Of a stretch of DNA of 64,000 nucleotides, positions 1 through 9,929 are shown one piece after another. Origin of the DNA: Rhodanobacter sp. AS-Z3 (GTDB taxonomy: Bacteria > Pseudomonadota > Gammaproteobacteria > Xanthomonadales > Rhodanobacteraceae). The stretch's first letter is position 1. Each line of letters starts with the position of its first letter. A model generated the notes under the pieces. It saw nothing but the letters and a program-made list of their open reading frames with translations, did not search any database and had not been told where the DNA came from. The stretch is from contig NZ_CP119392.1 of assembly GCF_029224025.1 (NCBI RefSeq), positions 1,077,001 to 1,141,000 of the forward strand, in the 5' to 3' direction. Both the position numbers and the translations under genes were made by a program.

Positions 1-1137
1 CGCGATCGACAGTGCAAAGATCTGTGCAAATAGGTACGGACCGAAGATGCCGGCGAAACTGCCCAGGCTGCCGATCGCACCTTGCAGCCGACCCTGCTCC
101 GAGGGGTCGACCTGCTGGGTCATCAGCGACTGGATCGGCGGCATCGCCAGCCCCCACAGCGCCAGCAGCGGAATGCCGAACAGGAAAGCCCAGCCGACAT
201 CAGCCAGGCCCATCACCAGAAACGCGCCGACGCCAAAAAACATGCCGGCCAGCAGTACGCGGCGTTCGCCGAAGCGCGGTGCCAGCTTGCCAGTCAGCAC
301 CGCCTGCACGAAGCCATCGCAGGCACCCACCAGCATCAAGGCATAGCCGACCGCCTGCGGACCCCAGCTGTAGCGGTAGTCTGTATACAGCACGAACACC
401 GTTTGCAATACGTAGTGCGCCAGATAGACCAGAAACAGCACGATGGCCAGCTGGAACACCTGCGGCTGGCGACGCAACAGTTTCAGCGAGCCGAACGGAT
501 GTGCGCTGTGCAGTTCGATGCGCGCGGTGCGGCGCTCTTTCGGCAGCGACTCGGGAAGGATGAAAAAGCCGTAAAGGAAATTGCACAAGGCCATGACGGC
601 GGCAACCCAGAACGGCAGGCGCAGCGCGATGCCGCCGAGGAAGCCGCCCAGTCCGGGACCGATGATGAAGCCCAGACCGAATGCGCTGCCGAGCAGGCCA
701 AATGCCGCCGCGCGCTTCTCGGCGGGGATGATGTCGGCGACATAGGCATTCGCGGTGCTGAAGCTGGCTGCCGTCATGCCCAGCAGGATGCGCGCCACGA
801 ACAACAGCCACAGCGTCGGTGCCAGCGCCAGGAGCACGAAGTCCAGCGCCAGCCCCAGGTTGGAGATCAGGATCACCGGCCGCCGACCGTAGCGATCGGA
901 CAGCGCCCCCTGTATCGGCGCGAACACGAACTGCACGATGGCAAACACCGTGCTGAAAATGCCCACCCACCATGCGGCCTTCGCGATGCCACCGCCGGCC
1001 AGTTGCTCGATCAGGTGCGGCAGCACCGGAATGATGATGCCGAACGCCAGCATGTCCAGCAGCACGGTGACGTAGATGAAAGCCAGTGCAGCGCGGTGGC
1101 GTGGGGCGGTGGAGTCAGCTGGCGAGTCCATGGGCAT
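1..1137 (-). CDS. MFS efflux transporter, Tet/TCR type (partial, C-terminus off window)
   Basis: Major facilitator drug/proton antiporter of the inner membrane. Translating the minus strand from 1137 gives a continuous open frame to the window edge, so the last helices and stop are missing. The N-terminal half shows the family loop motif GALSDRYGRRP between helices 2 and 3, and a second conserved stretch GPGLGGFLGG in helix 5, typical of antiporter-type MFS proteins. At least ten hydrophobic helices are visible. Two in-frame ATGs exist (1137 and 1131) and neither has a strong Shine-Dalgarno sequence. It is transcribed divergently from the downstream peptidase lipoprotein. The substrate cannot be read from sequence; resemblance to tetracycline pumps is at family level only. 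Confidence 0.85.
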   Translation of the reverse strand, partial: MPMDSPADSTAPRHRAALAFIYVTVLLDMLAFGIIIPVLPHLIEQLAGGGIAKAAWWVGIFSTVFAIVQFVFAPIQGALSDRYGRRPVILISNLGLALDFVLLALAPTLWLLFVARILLGMTAASFSTANAYVADIIPAEKRAAAFGLLGSAFGLGFIIGPGLGGFLGGIALRLPFWVAAVMALCNFLYGFFILPESLPKERRTARIELHSAHPFGSLKLLRRQPQVFQLAIVLFLVYLAHYVLQTVFVLYTDYRYSWGPQAVGYALMLVGACDGFVQAVLTGKLAPRFGERRVLLAGMFFGVGAFLVMGLADVGWAFLFGIPLLALWGLAMPPIQSLMTQQVDPSEQGRLQGAIGSLGSFAGIFGPYLFAQIFALSIA

Positions 1138-1257
1138 GGCGAGGCGAGGGGAGTGCGACGATAGCGCGAAGCGCGGCGGCGCGGCATGTGCACCCACTCA
1201 GCTGGCATCGTCGCGTGAGCGCGATACCATGGAGCATTCTCCTGCCAGGACATCATC

Positions 1258-2976
1258 ATGGTTCGACGTCTGCTTCCCGTCTGTCTGCTGCTGGCGCTTG
1301 CCGGCTGCTCATCCCATCAGGATGCACCGGCGCAAGCGCCAGTGTCGAAAGAGGAGCTGGCGCCGGCGCCCTCTGTCAGCGCTGCAACGGCGACGCCCGC
1401 TGCGGTCGAGAGTGCGGCAGCAGTGAAGCAGCACGTCGGTGACTACGCCACGGTAAAGCTCACTGCGGACTTGTCGAAGTTCGACGCCAAGCAGAAGCAG
1501 ATGATCGCGCTGCTGATCGAAGCCGCCGACAGCACCAATGCGCTGTACTGGCAACAGGGTTGGGGCGACAAGAATGCATTGATGCAGAAGATCAGCGACC
1601 CGGCCACGCGCGAATTCGCCGAGATCAATTACGGTCCGTGGGACCGGTTGAACAATGACCAGTCGTTCGTCGACGGCATCGGCGCACGGCCGGCGGGCGC
1701 ACAGTTTTATCCGGCCGACATGACCAAGGCCGAGTTCGAGCAGTCACCGCTGACCGACAAGACCGGTCTGTATACCTTGCTGCGCCGGGACGACAAGGGT
1801 CAGCTGATCACGGTGCCCTATCATCAGGCGTACAAGGCCGAGCTGGACAAGAGCGCCGGTCTGCTGCGTGAGGCGGCCAAACTGGCCGGCGATGCGGGCT
1901 TCCGCAAGTATCTGACCATGCGCGCCGACGCCTTGCAGAATGACGACTACCAGCCCAGCGATTTCGCCTGGATGGAGATGAAGACGAACCCGGTCGACAT
2001 CGTGATCGGCCCGATCGAAACCTACGAAGACCAGCTGTTCGGTTACAAGGCCAGCTACGAATCCTACGTGTTGATCAAGGATCAGGCATGGAGTGCCAAG
2101 CTGGCACGCTTCGCCAAATACCTGCCCGAATTGCAGCGCGGCCTGCCGGTGGCGGACAAGTACAAGGCCGAAAAGCCGGGCTCCGATGCGGACCTGAATG
2201 CCTATTTCGCGATCTACTACGGTGGCGATGCCAACGTCGGCGCCAAGACCATTGCGATCAACCTGCCCAACGACGAGCAGGTGCAATTGAAGAAGGGCAC
2301 ACGTCGCCTGCAGCTGGAAAACGTGATGCAGGCGAAATTCGACAAGATCATGTTGCCGATCGGCCACGAGCTGATTGCCGACGATCAGCAGAAGCACCTC
2401 ACCTTCGACGCCTTCTTCCAGAACACCATGTTCCACGAAGTCGCCCACGGCCTCGGCATCAAGGAAACGCTCGACGGCAAGGGCACCGTGCGCAAGGCAC
2501 TGAAGGATCAGGCTTCCAGCTTCGAGGAAGGCAAGGCCGACATTCTCGGCCTGTACATGGTCACCAAGCTGGCCGACAGGGGCGAGCTGGACAAGTCGAA
2601 GCTGATGGACAACTACGTCACCTTCCTCGCCGGCATCCTGCGCTCGGTGCGCTTCGGCGCCAGCGATGCACACGCCAAGGCGAACATGGTGCGCTTCAAC
2701 TTCTTCAAGCAGCAGGGTGCGTTCAGTCGTGATGAAACGACGGGCCGCTACCGCGTCGATTTCGACAAGATGACTGCGGCGATGAATGCGTTGTCAGCGA
2801 AGCTTCTGACCATTCAGGGTGACGGTGATTATGCTGCGGCGAAGCAGCTCACCGATCAGATGGGCAATGTCGACGCACAGCTGGCCGGTGATCTGAAGCG
2901 ACTGGACCAGGCGCATATTCCGGTTGATGTTCGCTTCGAGCAGGGGTTGGATGTGCTGGGTCTGAAGAAGCCCTGA
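1258..2976 (+). CDS. M49-like (dipeptidyl-peptidase III family) metallopeptidase lipoprotein
   Basis: Predicted zinc peptidase anchored to a membrane as a lipoprotein. The first 17 residues form a lipoprotein signal with lipobox LAGC (Cys17). The zinc motif HEVAH lies at residues 393-397, followed about 30 residues later by EEGKAD (423-428). This HExxH plus EExxxD/E pairing matches the dipeptidyl-peptidase III (M49) fold, although classical DPP III has the longer HExxxH form, so this belongs to the bacterial short-motif branch. Length is 572 residues. An AGGA ribosome-binding site lies about 8 nt before the ATG. An alanine/proline-rich linker (25-55) separates the anchor from the catalytic domain. 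It ends just before a REP pair. Substrate unknown. Confidence 0.8.
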   Translation: MVRRLLPVCLLLALAGCSSHQDAPAQAPVSKEELAPAPSVSAATATPAAVESAAAVKQHVGDYATVKLTADLSKFDAKQKQMIALLIEAADSTNALYWQQGWGDKNALMQKISDPATREFAEINYGPWDRLNNDQSFVDGIGARPAGAQFYPADMTKAEFEQSPLTDKTGLYTLLRRDDKGQLITVPYHQAYKAELDKSAGLLREAAKLAGDAGFRKYLTMRADALQNDDYQPSDFAWMEMKTNPVDIVIGPIETYEDQLFGYKASYESYVLIKDQAWSAKLARFAKYLPELQRGLPVADKYKAEKPGSDADLNAYFAIYYGGDANVGAKTIAINLPNDEQVQLKKGTRRLQLENVMQAKFDKIMLPIGHELIADDQQKHLTFDAFFQNTMFHEVAHGLGIKETLDGKGTVRKALKDQASSFEEGKADILGLYMVTKLADRGELDKSKLMDNYVTFLAGILRSVRFGASDAHAKANMVRFNFFKQQGAFSRDETTGRYRVDFDKMTAAMNALSAKLLTIQGDGDYAAAKQLTDQMGNVDAQLAGDLKRLDQAHIPVDVRFEQGLDVLGLKKP

Positions 2977-2984
2977 CACTCTAC

Positions 2985-3058
2985 GCAGGAGCGCACCCTG
3001 TGCGCGATTCCCTTCGTCACGCGGCGGAAGGCATCGCGCACAGGGTGCGCTCCTACGC
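2985..3058. repeat. Head-to-head REP palindrome pair (BIME-like)
   Basis: Two copies of a REP-type palindrome in opposite orientation. The first (2985-3010) reads GCAGGAGCGCACCCTGTGCG and the second (3031-3058) is its inverse, beginning GTAGGAGCGCACC on the minus strand. Each contains a GCGCAC/GTGCGC stem, and the two together can form one large cruciform. The pair sits between convergent genes. The second copy contains the TAG stop codon of the hydrolase on the minus strand. Further copies are at 57433 and 59309. The consensus resembles REP families of Pseudomonas that are moved by RAYT transposases; no RAYT gene is in this window. Confidence 0.85.
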
Positions 3059-3895
3059 GACGTTGGCCATCCAGTCGGCCACTGCCTGCGGATGTTCCAG
3101 ATGCAGGTGGTGGCCGCCGTCCATCTGCTCGACGGCGATATCCGGCACGCAGTCGGCACGCAATTGCATCGGTTCGCTGGGCAGATACGAGGTCGCCGGT
3201 TGCGCCAGCAGCAGCGAAGTGGGGGCGGCGATGCCGCGCAACAGGGCATGGATTTGCGATTCGGCCAGCCGGCTCGAGCTTTGACGCGTCAAGGCCGGAT
3301 CGCTGCGCCACGACCAGCCGCCATCAACCTCGATCAGGCCGCGCTCGACGATTGGCCGCGACAGTTCGGCAGCCAGGCCGCTGACCATGCCGCGTGCCTG
3401 CATCGCCTGTTCAACGCTTGAAAATATGCGCAAGGGTTTGTTGTGGCGTGGTGTCAGTGCTTCCCGGAAACGCGCCAGCGTATGCGTGCCATCGTCGCCC
3501 AATGGCCCGAGTCCCTCGATCAGGAACAGTCGGCTGATGCGCTGGGGCGTCGCTGCAGCGACCAGCGAAGCGACACCGGCACCCAGCGAATGGCCAAGCA
3601 GCGTATAGCGCGAAAGTTGCAGCGCATCGGCGGCGGCGAGTACATCGCGCACGTAATCGAAGAAGTGATACGTACTGCCGGCAGGCAGGTGGTCGGAGTG
3701 GCCGTGACCGGGCAGCTCCAGTGCGATCACGTGATAGTGCCGGGCCAGCAACGGCGCCAGCCGGGCAAAGCTGCCGGCATTGTCGAGCCAGCCGTGCAGC
3801 GCCAACAGCGGCGGCAGCGAGCTGTCTCCCCACCACTGAGCCTGCAGTGACAGTTGCGGCAGCGCGATGGAGACGAAGTCAGTCGTTGCTGGCAC
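3053..3895 (-). CDS. Alpha/beta hydrolase
   Basis: Alpha/beta-hydrolase-fold enzyme of 280 residues, probably an esterase or related hydrolase in the cytoplasm. The oxyanion-hole HGW motif is at residues 34-36, the nucleophile elbow GHSLGAG places Ser103, and the C-terminal GGHHLHLEHP segment supplies the catalytic histidine. The reading frame stays open upstream to 4228, but that part is antisense to hemH; the GTG at 3895 has an AGAGG site about 7 nt upstream and gives a normal family length. It overlaps the end of hemH by 17 nt, so the pair is probably translationally coupled. Its TAG stop is contributed by a REP palindrome. Substrate not predictable. Confidence 0.85.
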   Translation of the reverse strand: MPATTDFVSIALPQLSLQAQWWGDSSLPPLLALHGWLDNAGSFARLAPLLARHYHVIALELPGHGHSDHLPAGSTYHFFDYVRDVLAAADALQLSRYTLLGHSLGAGVASLVAAATPQRISRLFLIEGLGPLGDDGTHTLARFREALTPRHNKPLRIFSSVEQAMQARGMVSGLAAELSRPIVERGLIEVDGGWSWRSDPALTRQSSSRLAESQIHALLRGIAAPTSLLLAQPATSYLPSEPMQLRADCVPDIAVEQMDGGHHLHLEHPQAVADWMANVA

Positions 3896-5015
3896 GAACG
3901 GCCTCTGCGCGTTGCTTCGCCTGCGCGCGTTGTTGCCGTGCTGCGTCCGGATCGTGGTCGGCGGCAAATTCTGGCCAGCCTTGCGTGTGCTGAAGCACCA
4001 GTTCGGTGAGGCTGCGTACTTGTCCCTCACTGTCATTGAGTGCGGGGATGTAACGCAGCGATTCACCGCCGGCGCCGACGAAGAAGTCGCGATTCTGCAT
4101 CGCGATCTCTTCCAGCGTCTCCAGACAGTCCACAGCGAATCCAGGGCAGGCAACATCGAGTTTGCGCACGCCTTCCGCACCGAGCTTGCGCACCATGGCG
4201 TCGGTGTAAGGATGCAGCCAGCGCTCACGGCCGACGCGCGACTGGAAGCTCAGCACCATCTGCTGCTCGCTCAACTGCAGGCGTTCGCGCAACAGCCGCG
4301 CGGTGGCATGGCATTGGCAGAAATAGGGATCGCCTTCGTGCAGGTAACGTTCGGGAATGCCATGGAACGACAGCAGCAACTTGTCGCCGCGGCCGTTCGT
4401 TGCCCACCACGTTTCGATGCTCTGGGCGAGTGCTTCGATGTGCGCCGGGTGGCTGTGATAGTCATTGACGATGCGCAACTCGGGCGGCCAGCGCATCTTC
4501 TTGAGGGTATCGGCTACCGCATCCAGTACCGATCCGGTGGAGGTGCCCGAATACTGCGGGTACAGCGGCAGCACCAACAGCCGGCGCACGCCCTCGCGTT
4601 GCAGTTGCGCGATGGTCTGCATCACCGACGGTTCGCCATAGCGCATCGCCAGCGCGACCTTCACCGGTGCCAGTGGACGTTGCCGCAAGATCTCGGATTG
4701 CAGGCCCGCCGCCAGTGCTTCGCTGCCGAAACGCAGCGGTGAGCCGCGCTTTTCCCAGACTTTGCCGTAGGCATGCGCCGAGCGCTTTGGTCGTACGCGC
4801 AGGATCACACCGTTCAGAATCAGCCACCACAACCAGCGCGGATATTCGATCACCCGTGGATCGGCGAGGAATTCGGCGAGGTAAGGACGCACCGCCTGTG
4901 CGGTCGGAGCGGTTGGCGTGCCGAGGTTGACCAGCAGAACGGCTGCCTGAACGGATGCCGCGTCGGGGTCGTGGGAATAGCCGGCAAGGCCGGTATAGTT
5001 GTTGGTGAATGGCAT
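3879..5015 (-). CDS. hemH: Ferrochelatase
   Basis: Inserts ferrous iron into protoporphyrin IX, the last step of protoheme synthesis, at the inner membrane face. The N-terminal VLLVNLGTP segment, the central LSFHGIPERY motif with the metal-binding histidine, the QSRVG and WLHPYT segments and the CPGFAVDCLETLEE stretch are all characteristic. The length of 378 residues fits bacterial ferrochelatases. The frame also has an upstream GTG at 5042; ATG at 5015 is preferred because the protein then begins at the usual distance from the VNLGTP strand, though neither has a clear ribosome-binding site. The C-terminal tail is rich in Ala, Gln and Arg. It is followed by an overlapping alpha/beta hydrolase gene. 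Confidence 0.95.
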   Translation of the reverse strand: MPFTNNYTGLAGYSHDPDAASVQAAVLLVNLGTPTAPTAQAVRPYLAEFLADPRVIEYPRWLWWLILNGVILRVRPKRSAHAYGKVWEKRGSPLRFGSEALAAGLQSEILRQRPLAPVKVALAMRYGEPSVMQTIAQLQREGVRRLLVLPLYPQYSGTSTGSVLDAVADTLKKMRWPPELRIVNDYHSHPAHIEALAQSIETWWATNGRGDKLLLSFHGIPERYLHEGDPYFCQCHATARLLRERLQLSEQQMVLSFQSRVGRERWLHPYTDAMVRKLGAEGVRKLDVACPGFAVDCLETLEEIAMQNRDFFVGAGGESLRYIPALNDSEGQVRSLTELVLQHTQGWPEFAADHDPDAARQQRAQAKQRAEAVRASND

Positions 5016-5135
5016 GGTGATGGTCGTGCAGAGGCGATCCACGAGTCTGCCACAAGCCTGTTGTGACAGGTGCGTTCACTTGACTGGGCCTGTTCTCACC
5101 GATCCAGAAAATCCCCGAATCCGATGGAGCTACTC

Positions 5136-5825
5136 ATGTTCAAGAACTCCCTGCAACGATTGCTGCTGACCGGGCTGGCCCTGTTGCTGCCGGCAATGGC
5201 CGTGCATGCCGAAGATCCGCCGCTGGTGCGCGCGACCAATGCGGTGCGCGTGATGAACGACATCATGCAGGCACCGGACAAGGCGATTCCGCAAGACTTG
5301 CTGCGCAACGCGCGCGCCATCGCGGTGATTCCGGACATGATCAAGGCCGGCTTCATTTTCGGCGGACGCCGTGGCGAAGGCCTGATCTCGGTGAAGAGTG
5401 CCGACGGTACCTGGTCCAACCCGAGTTTCATCACCATGACCGGCGGCAGCGTGGGTTTTCAGGCCGGCGTGTCCTCGACCGACGTGATTCTGGTGTTCCG
5501 TACCCAGCGCGGCGTTGACTCGATCGTCAATGGCAAATTCACCCTGGGTGCGGATGCCTCGGCGGCAGCTGGCCCGGTGGGCCGCACCGCCACTGCCTCG
5601 ACCGATGCACAGCTGAAGGCTGAAATCTATTCGTATTCGCGCACCCGCGGCCTGTTTGCCGGCGTGGCGCTGGATGGCTCGGCGCTGCGTATCGACTATG
5701 ATGCGAATGCGGCGGTGTATGGCGCAGGAATCACGCCACGCCGCATCTTTGAAGGCGGTGTGAGCAACGTGCCGACGGCCGTGGTGGACTTTCGCGACCG
5801 GCTCGAAGAGTACACTTCCCGCTGA
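5136..5825 (+). CDS. SYLF/Ysc84-type lipid-binding protein, exported
   Basis: Exported protein of 229 residues with an N-terminal signal peptide ending around AVHA-ED. The rest matches the SYLF (Ysc84, DUF500) lipid-binding fold: the conserved run with IPDMIKAGFIFGGRRGEG, then the SVGFQAGVSSTDVILVF core and a YSYSRTRGLFAGVALDG segment. SYLF proteins bind acidic phospholipids; in bacteria the role is unclear. The start at 5136 is chosen because GGAG lies 6 nt upstream and it gives a proper signal peptide; the frame is open from 5070. It is divergent from hemH and lies 65 nt before tatA, so it may share a transcript with the tat genes. Confidence 0.87.
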   Translation: MFKNSLQRLLLTGLALLLPAMAVHAEDPPLVRATNAVRVMNDIMQAPDKAIPQDLLRNARAIAVIPDMIKAGFIFGGRRGEGLISVKSADGTWSNPSFITMTGGSVGFQAGVSSTDVILVFRTQRGVDSIVNGKFTLGADASAAAGPVGRTATASTDAQLKAEIYSYSRTRGLFAGVALDGSALRIDYDANAAVYGAGITPRRIFEGGVSNVPTAVVDFRDRLEEYTSR

Positions 5826-5890
5826 CGTTGAAGCGCCGGCACTTTCATGGCTGCCGGTGTTTCCGGTTTGATCCGTTTCTGAGGTAATTC

Positions 5891-6130
5891 ATGAGCATCT
5901 GGCACCTGATAATCCTGCTGATCGTGGTCGTGGTCATCTTCGGCACCGGCAAGCTGCGCAACATCGGCGCTGACCTCGGCGGTGCCATGCGGGACTTCAA
6001 GAAGGGCCTGAACGGCGACGAGGAAGAGGCCAAGCGCAAGGCGGAAGCCGAGCAGCTGCGCGCCGATCCACCCGCGCCCCCTGTCGAGCCGACCACGCAG
6101 AGTCAGCGCGACTCCAGCGATCAGAAGTAA
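5891..6130 (+). CDS. tatA: Sec-independent protein translocase subunit TatA
   Basis: Pore-forming subunit of the twin-arginine translocase, which exports folded proteins across the inner membrane. The 79-residue protein has the expected layout: short N-terminus, one transmembrane helix (about residues 5-19), an FGTGKLRN hinge, an amphipathic helix containing [11 protein letters not shown], and a charged, proline-rich tail. A GAGG ribosome-binding site precedes the ATG. It is the first gene of a compact tatABC operon; tatB begins 17 nt after its stop. Confidence 0.95.
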   Translation: MSIWHLIILLIVVVVIFGTGKLRNIGADLGGAMRDFKKGLNGDEEEAKRKAEAEQLRADPPAPPVEPTTQSQRDSSDQK

Positions 6131-6147
6131 GCCGGCGGCTCGCGGCG

Positions 6148-6597
6148 ATGATCGAGATCAGCTTCGGCAAGCTGGTGCTGCTCGCGCTCATCGCGCTGAT
6201 CGTGCTTGGCCCGGAAAAGCTTCCGGGTGCTGCCCGCACGGCCGGTGCCTTGTTGCGGCGCATGCGCAGCGGGTGGGACAACGTGCGCGCCGAGGTAGAG
6301 CGCGAATTGCAGATCGAGGAAATCAAGCGCGTCGCGCGTGAAGCGGCTGCGCGCGCCGAGGCTGCACAGGCCGAACTCGATGTCGCCGTGCAGAAGGTGC
6401 GTGATGTGGGCAGCGAGGCAAAGGTGGTTGAGGCAATATCGGCGGATGCGCCGGCCCCGGCAACTACCTATCCCTTGTCCGACCCGGCTCCGGTCGAGGT
6501 GTTAGCTGAGGCCGGCCCGGCAGCCGACAACGCTACCGGCGATCTGTTTGATTCGGTGAAGAAAGCCCCTGCGGAGTTGCCGAATGGCCACGCCTGA
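6148..6597 (+). CDS. tatB: Sec-independent protein translocase subunit TatB
   Basis: Receptor-complex subunit of the Tat translocase that works with TatC in binding twin-arginine signal peptides. The 149-residue protein begins with the family signature MIEISFGKLVLLALIALIVLGPEKLP (single helix, then the GPEKLP hinge), followed by a long amphipathic/coiled region rich in Glu, Arg and Ala (45-105) and a variable acidic tail. This order and the longer length separate it from TatA. Its 3' end overlaps tatC by 14 nt, suggesting coupled translation of the receptor subunits. Confidence 0.95.
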   Translation: MIEISFGKLVLLALIALIVLGPEKLPGAARTAGALLRRMRSGWDNVRAEVERELQIEEIKRVAREAAARAEAAQAELDVAVQKVRDVGSEAKVVEAISADAPAPATTYPLSDPAPVEVLAEAGPAADNATGDLFDSVKKAPAELPNGHA

Positions 6598-7342
6598 ACC
6601 CGATATCGATTTGCAGCAGGGCTTGTTCTCGCATTTGCTCGAACTGCGCTCGCGCCTGCTCAAGGCCAGTGCCACGGTGCTGTTGGTGCTGCTGGCGCTG
6701 GTGCCGTTTGCCAATCGGCTGTACACCGAACTGGCGGCACCGCTGGTAGTGCGCCTGCCGCAGGGTGCGCACCTGATCGCCACCGAGGTGGCCAGCCCGT
6801 TCGTGACCCCGCTGAAGCTGGCGTTCTATGCGTCGCTGTTCATCAGCATGCCGATGATCCTGTACCAGCTGTGGGCGTTCGTCAGCCCTGGTTTGTACAA
6901 GCACGAGAAACGCCTCGCCCGCCCCCTGCTTGGCGCGGCGCTGGTGTTGTTCTATACCGGCTGCGCGTTCGCGTATTTCCTGGTGCTGCCGGCGGCGTTT
7001 CGTTTCCTCACCGCGGTGACCCCGCAGGGCGTGGAGATGATGACCGACATCACCCACTACCTCGACTTCGTGATGTTGATGTTCTTCGCGTTCGGGCTGT
7101 GCTTTGAAGTACCGGTGGCGGTCGTGGTGCTTGCCGCTGTAGGCATCGTCGACGTGGAAAAGCTGCGTAGCGGTCGTCGTTATGCGATTGTTGGCGCGTT
7201 CGCGATCTCGGCCTTCATCACGCCGCCGGACATCACCTCGATGATCATGCTGGCGATTCCGATGTGCCTGCTTTACGAGCTGGGCGTGCTGGCGGTGCGC
7301 TGGCTGGTCAAGCCGGTGCCTCCCGAAACTGCGCAGAGTTGA
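6584..7342 (+). CDS. tatC: Sec-independent protein translocase subunit TatC
   Basis: Polytopic Tat subunit that recognises the twin-arginine signal. The 252-residue sequence has six predicted transmembrane helices. Signature stretches include HLLELRSRLLKA near the N-terminus, the SPFVTPLKLAFYASL periplasmic/helix-2 region, YQLWAFVSPGLYKHEKR in the cytoplasmic loop, and FGLCFEVPV plus ITPPDITSM near helices 5-6. It starts inside tatB and ends 13 nt before the convergent priA, so no room remains for a long terminator between them. Confidence 0.96.
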   Translation: MATPEPDIDLQQGLFSHLLELRSRLLKASATVLLVLLALVPFANRLYTELAAPLVVRLPQGAHLIATEVASPFVTPLKLAFYASLFISMPMILYQLWAFVSPGLYKHEKRLARPLLGAALVLFYTGCAFAYFLVLPAAFRFLTAVTPQGVEMMTDITHYLDFVMLMFFAFGLCFEVPVAVVVLAAVGIVDVEKLRSGRRYAIVGAFAISAFITPPDITSMIMLAIPMCLLYELGVLAVRWLVKPVPPETAQS

Positions 7343-7355
7343 TTCGATCGCGGGA

Positions 7356-9542
<2,187 letters not shown>

Positions 9543-9929
9543 CAGCGGGTCAGTGTAACTGTCGCGCTCGCCAAGGCCTCATCCCGAGCTTGCTATTCGC
9601 ACCAAGCTGACCCGGCGGAGTTGCGTGAACTTGCTGCCCGCTTGTCTGAGGATTGAGGGGTAAGTGGCTATCCCCCGTGAGTTTTTGCGCTTATCCACAG
9701 ATGCTGTGGATAAGTCTGTGGATTCAACGGTGACGGGACCCCCTCAAGCGCATGGTGGCGCCTTTCATGACGGCTTGATGACGTTTTGGGCAAAGAAAAA
9801 AAGCCTTTTGAATCAATGTGATAAAAATGACGTATGGGCAGGGTTCACATAATTCACGAATCCCCTCGGCGTGCCTTGACAGACTCTTGACGCTGTGCAA
9901 AACCGCTGGCCGGCAGGCCCGAAACGGGG
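9543..9929. other. Intergenic region upstream of priA
   Basis: A 387-base stretch without a convincing gene. It holds the DnaA-box cluster at 9691-9725, an A-rich segment near 9795-9835, and presumably the priA promoter on the minus strand. A 62-codon frame at 9664-9852 begins in the middle of this area and has GTG as its start, no ribosome-binding site and no recognisable domain, so it is not called. On its right side the region also contains the 3' end of the minus-strand DUF3667 gene; no clear hairpin terminator is visible. Confidence 0.5.
9691..9725. promoter_or_regulatory. DnaA-box cluster (two perfect inverted boxes plus one degenerate)
   Basis: TTATCCACA at 9691-9699 and TGTGGATAA at 9705-9713 are both perfect matches to the DnaA consensus and face each other with a 5-nt gap. 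A third, degenerate copy, TGTGGATTC, follows at 9717-9725. Three sites in 35 nt is well above chance for a 9-mer. The cluster lies about 150 nt upstream of the priA start codon and about 200 nt from the end of the DUF3667 gene. It could regulate priA by DnaA or titrate DnaA. No dnaA, dnaN, gidA or AT-rich unwinding element is nearby, which argues against oriC. Confidence 0.7.

Noticed and set aside
9691..9725. Possible chromosomal origin
   Set aside because: No dnaA/dnaN/gidA nearby and no AT-rich unwinding element of usual size; priA regulation or titration fits better.
9664..9852. 62-codon frame with GTG start over the DnaA boxes
   Set aside because: No ribosome-binding site, no domain, and its codons coincide with regulatory-looking sequence.
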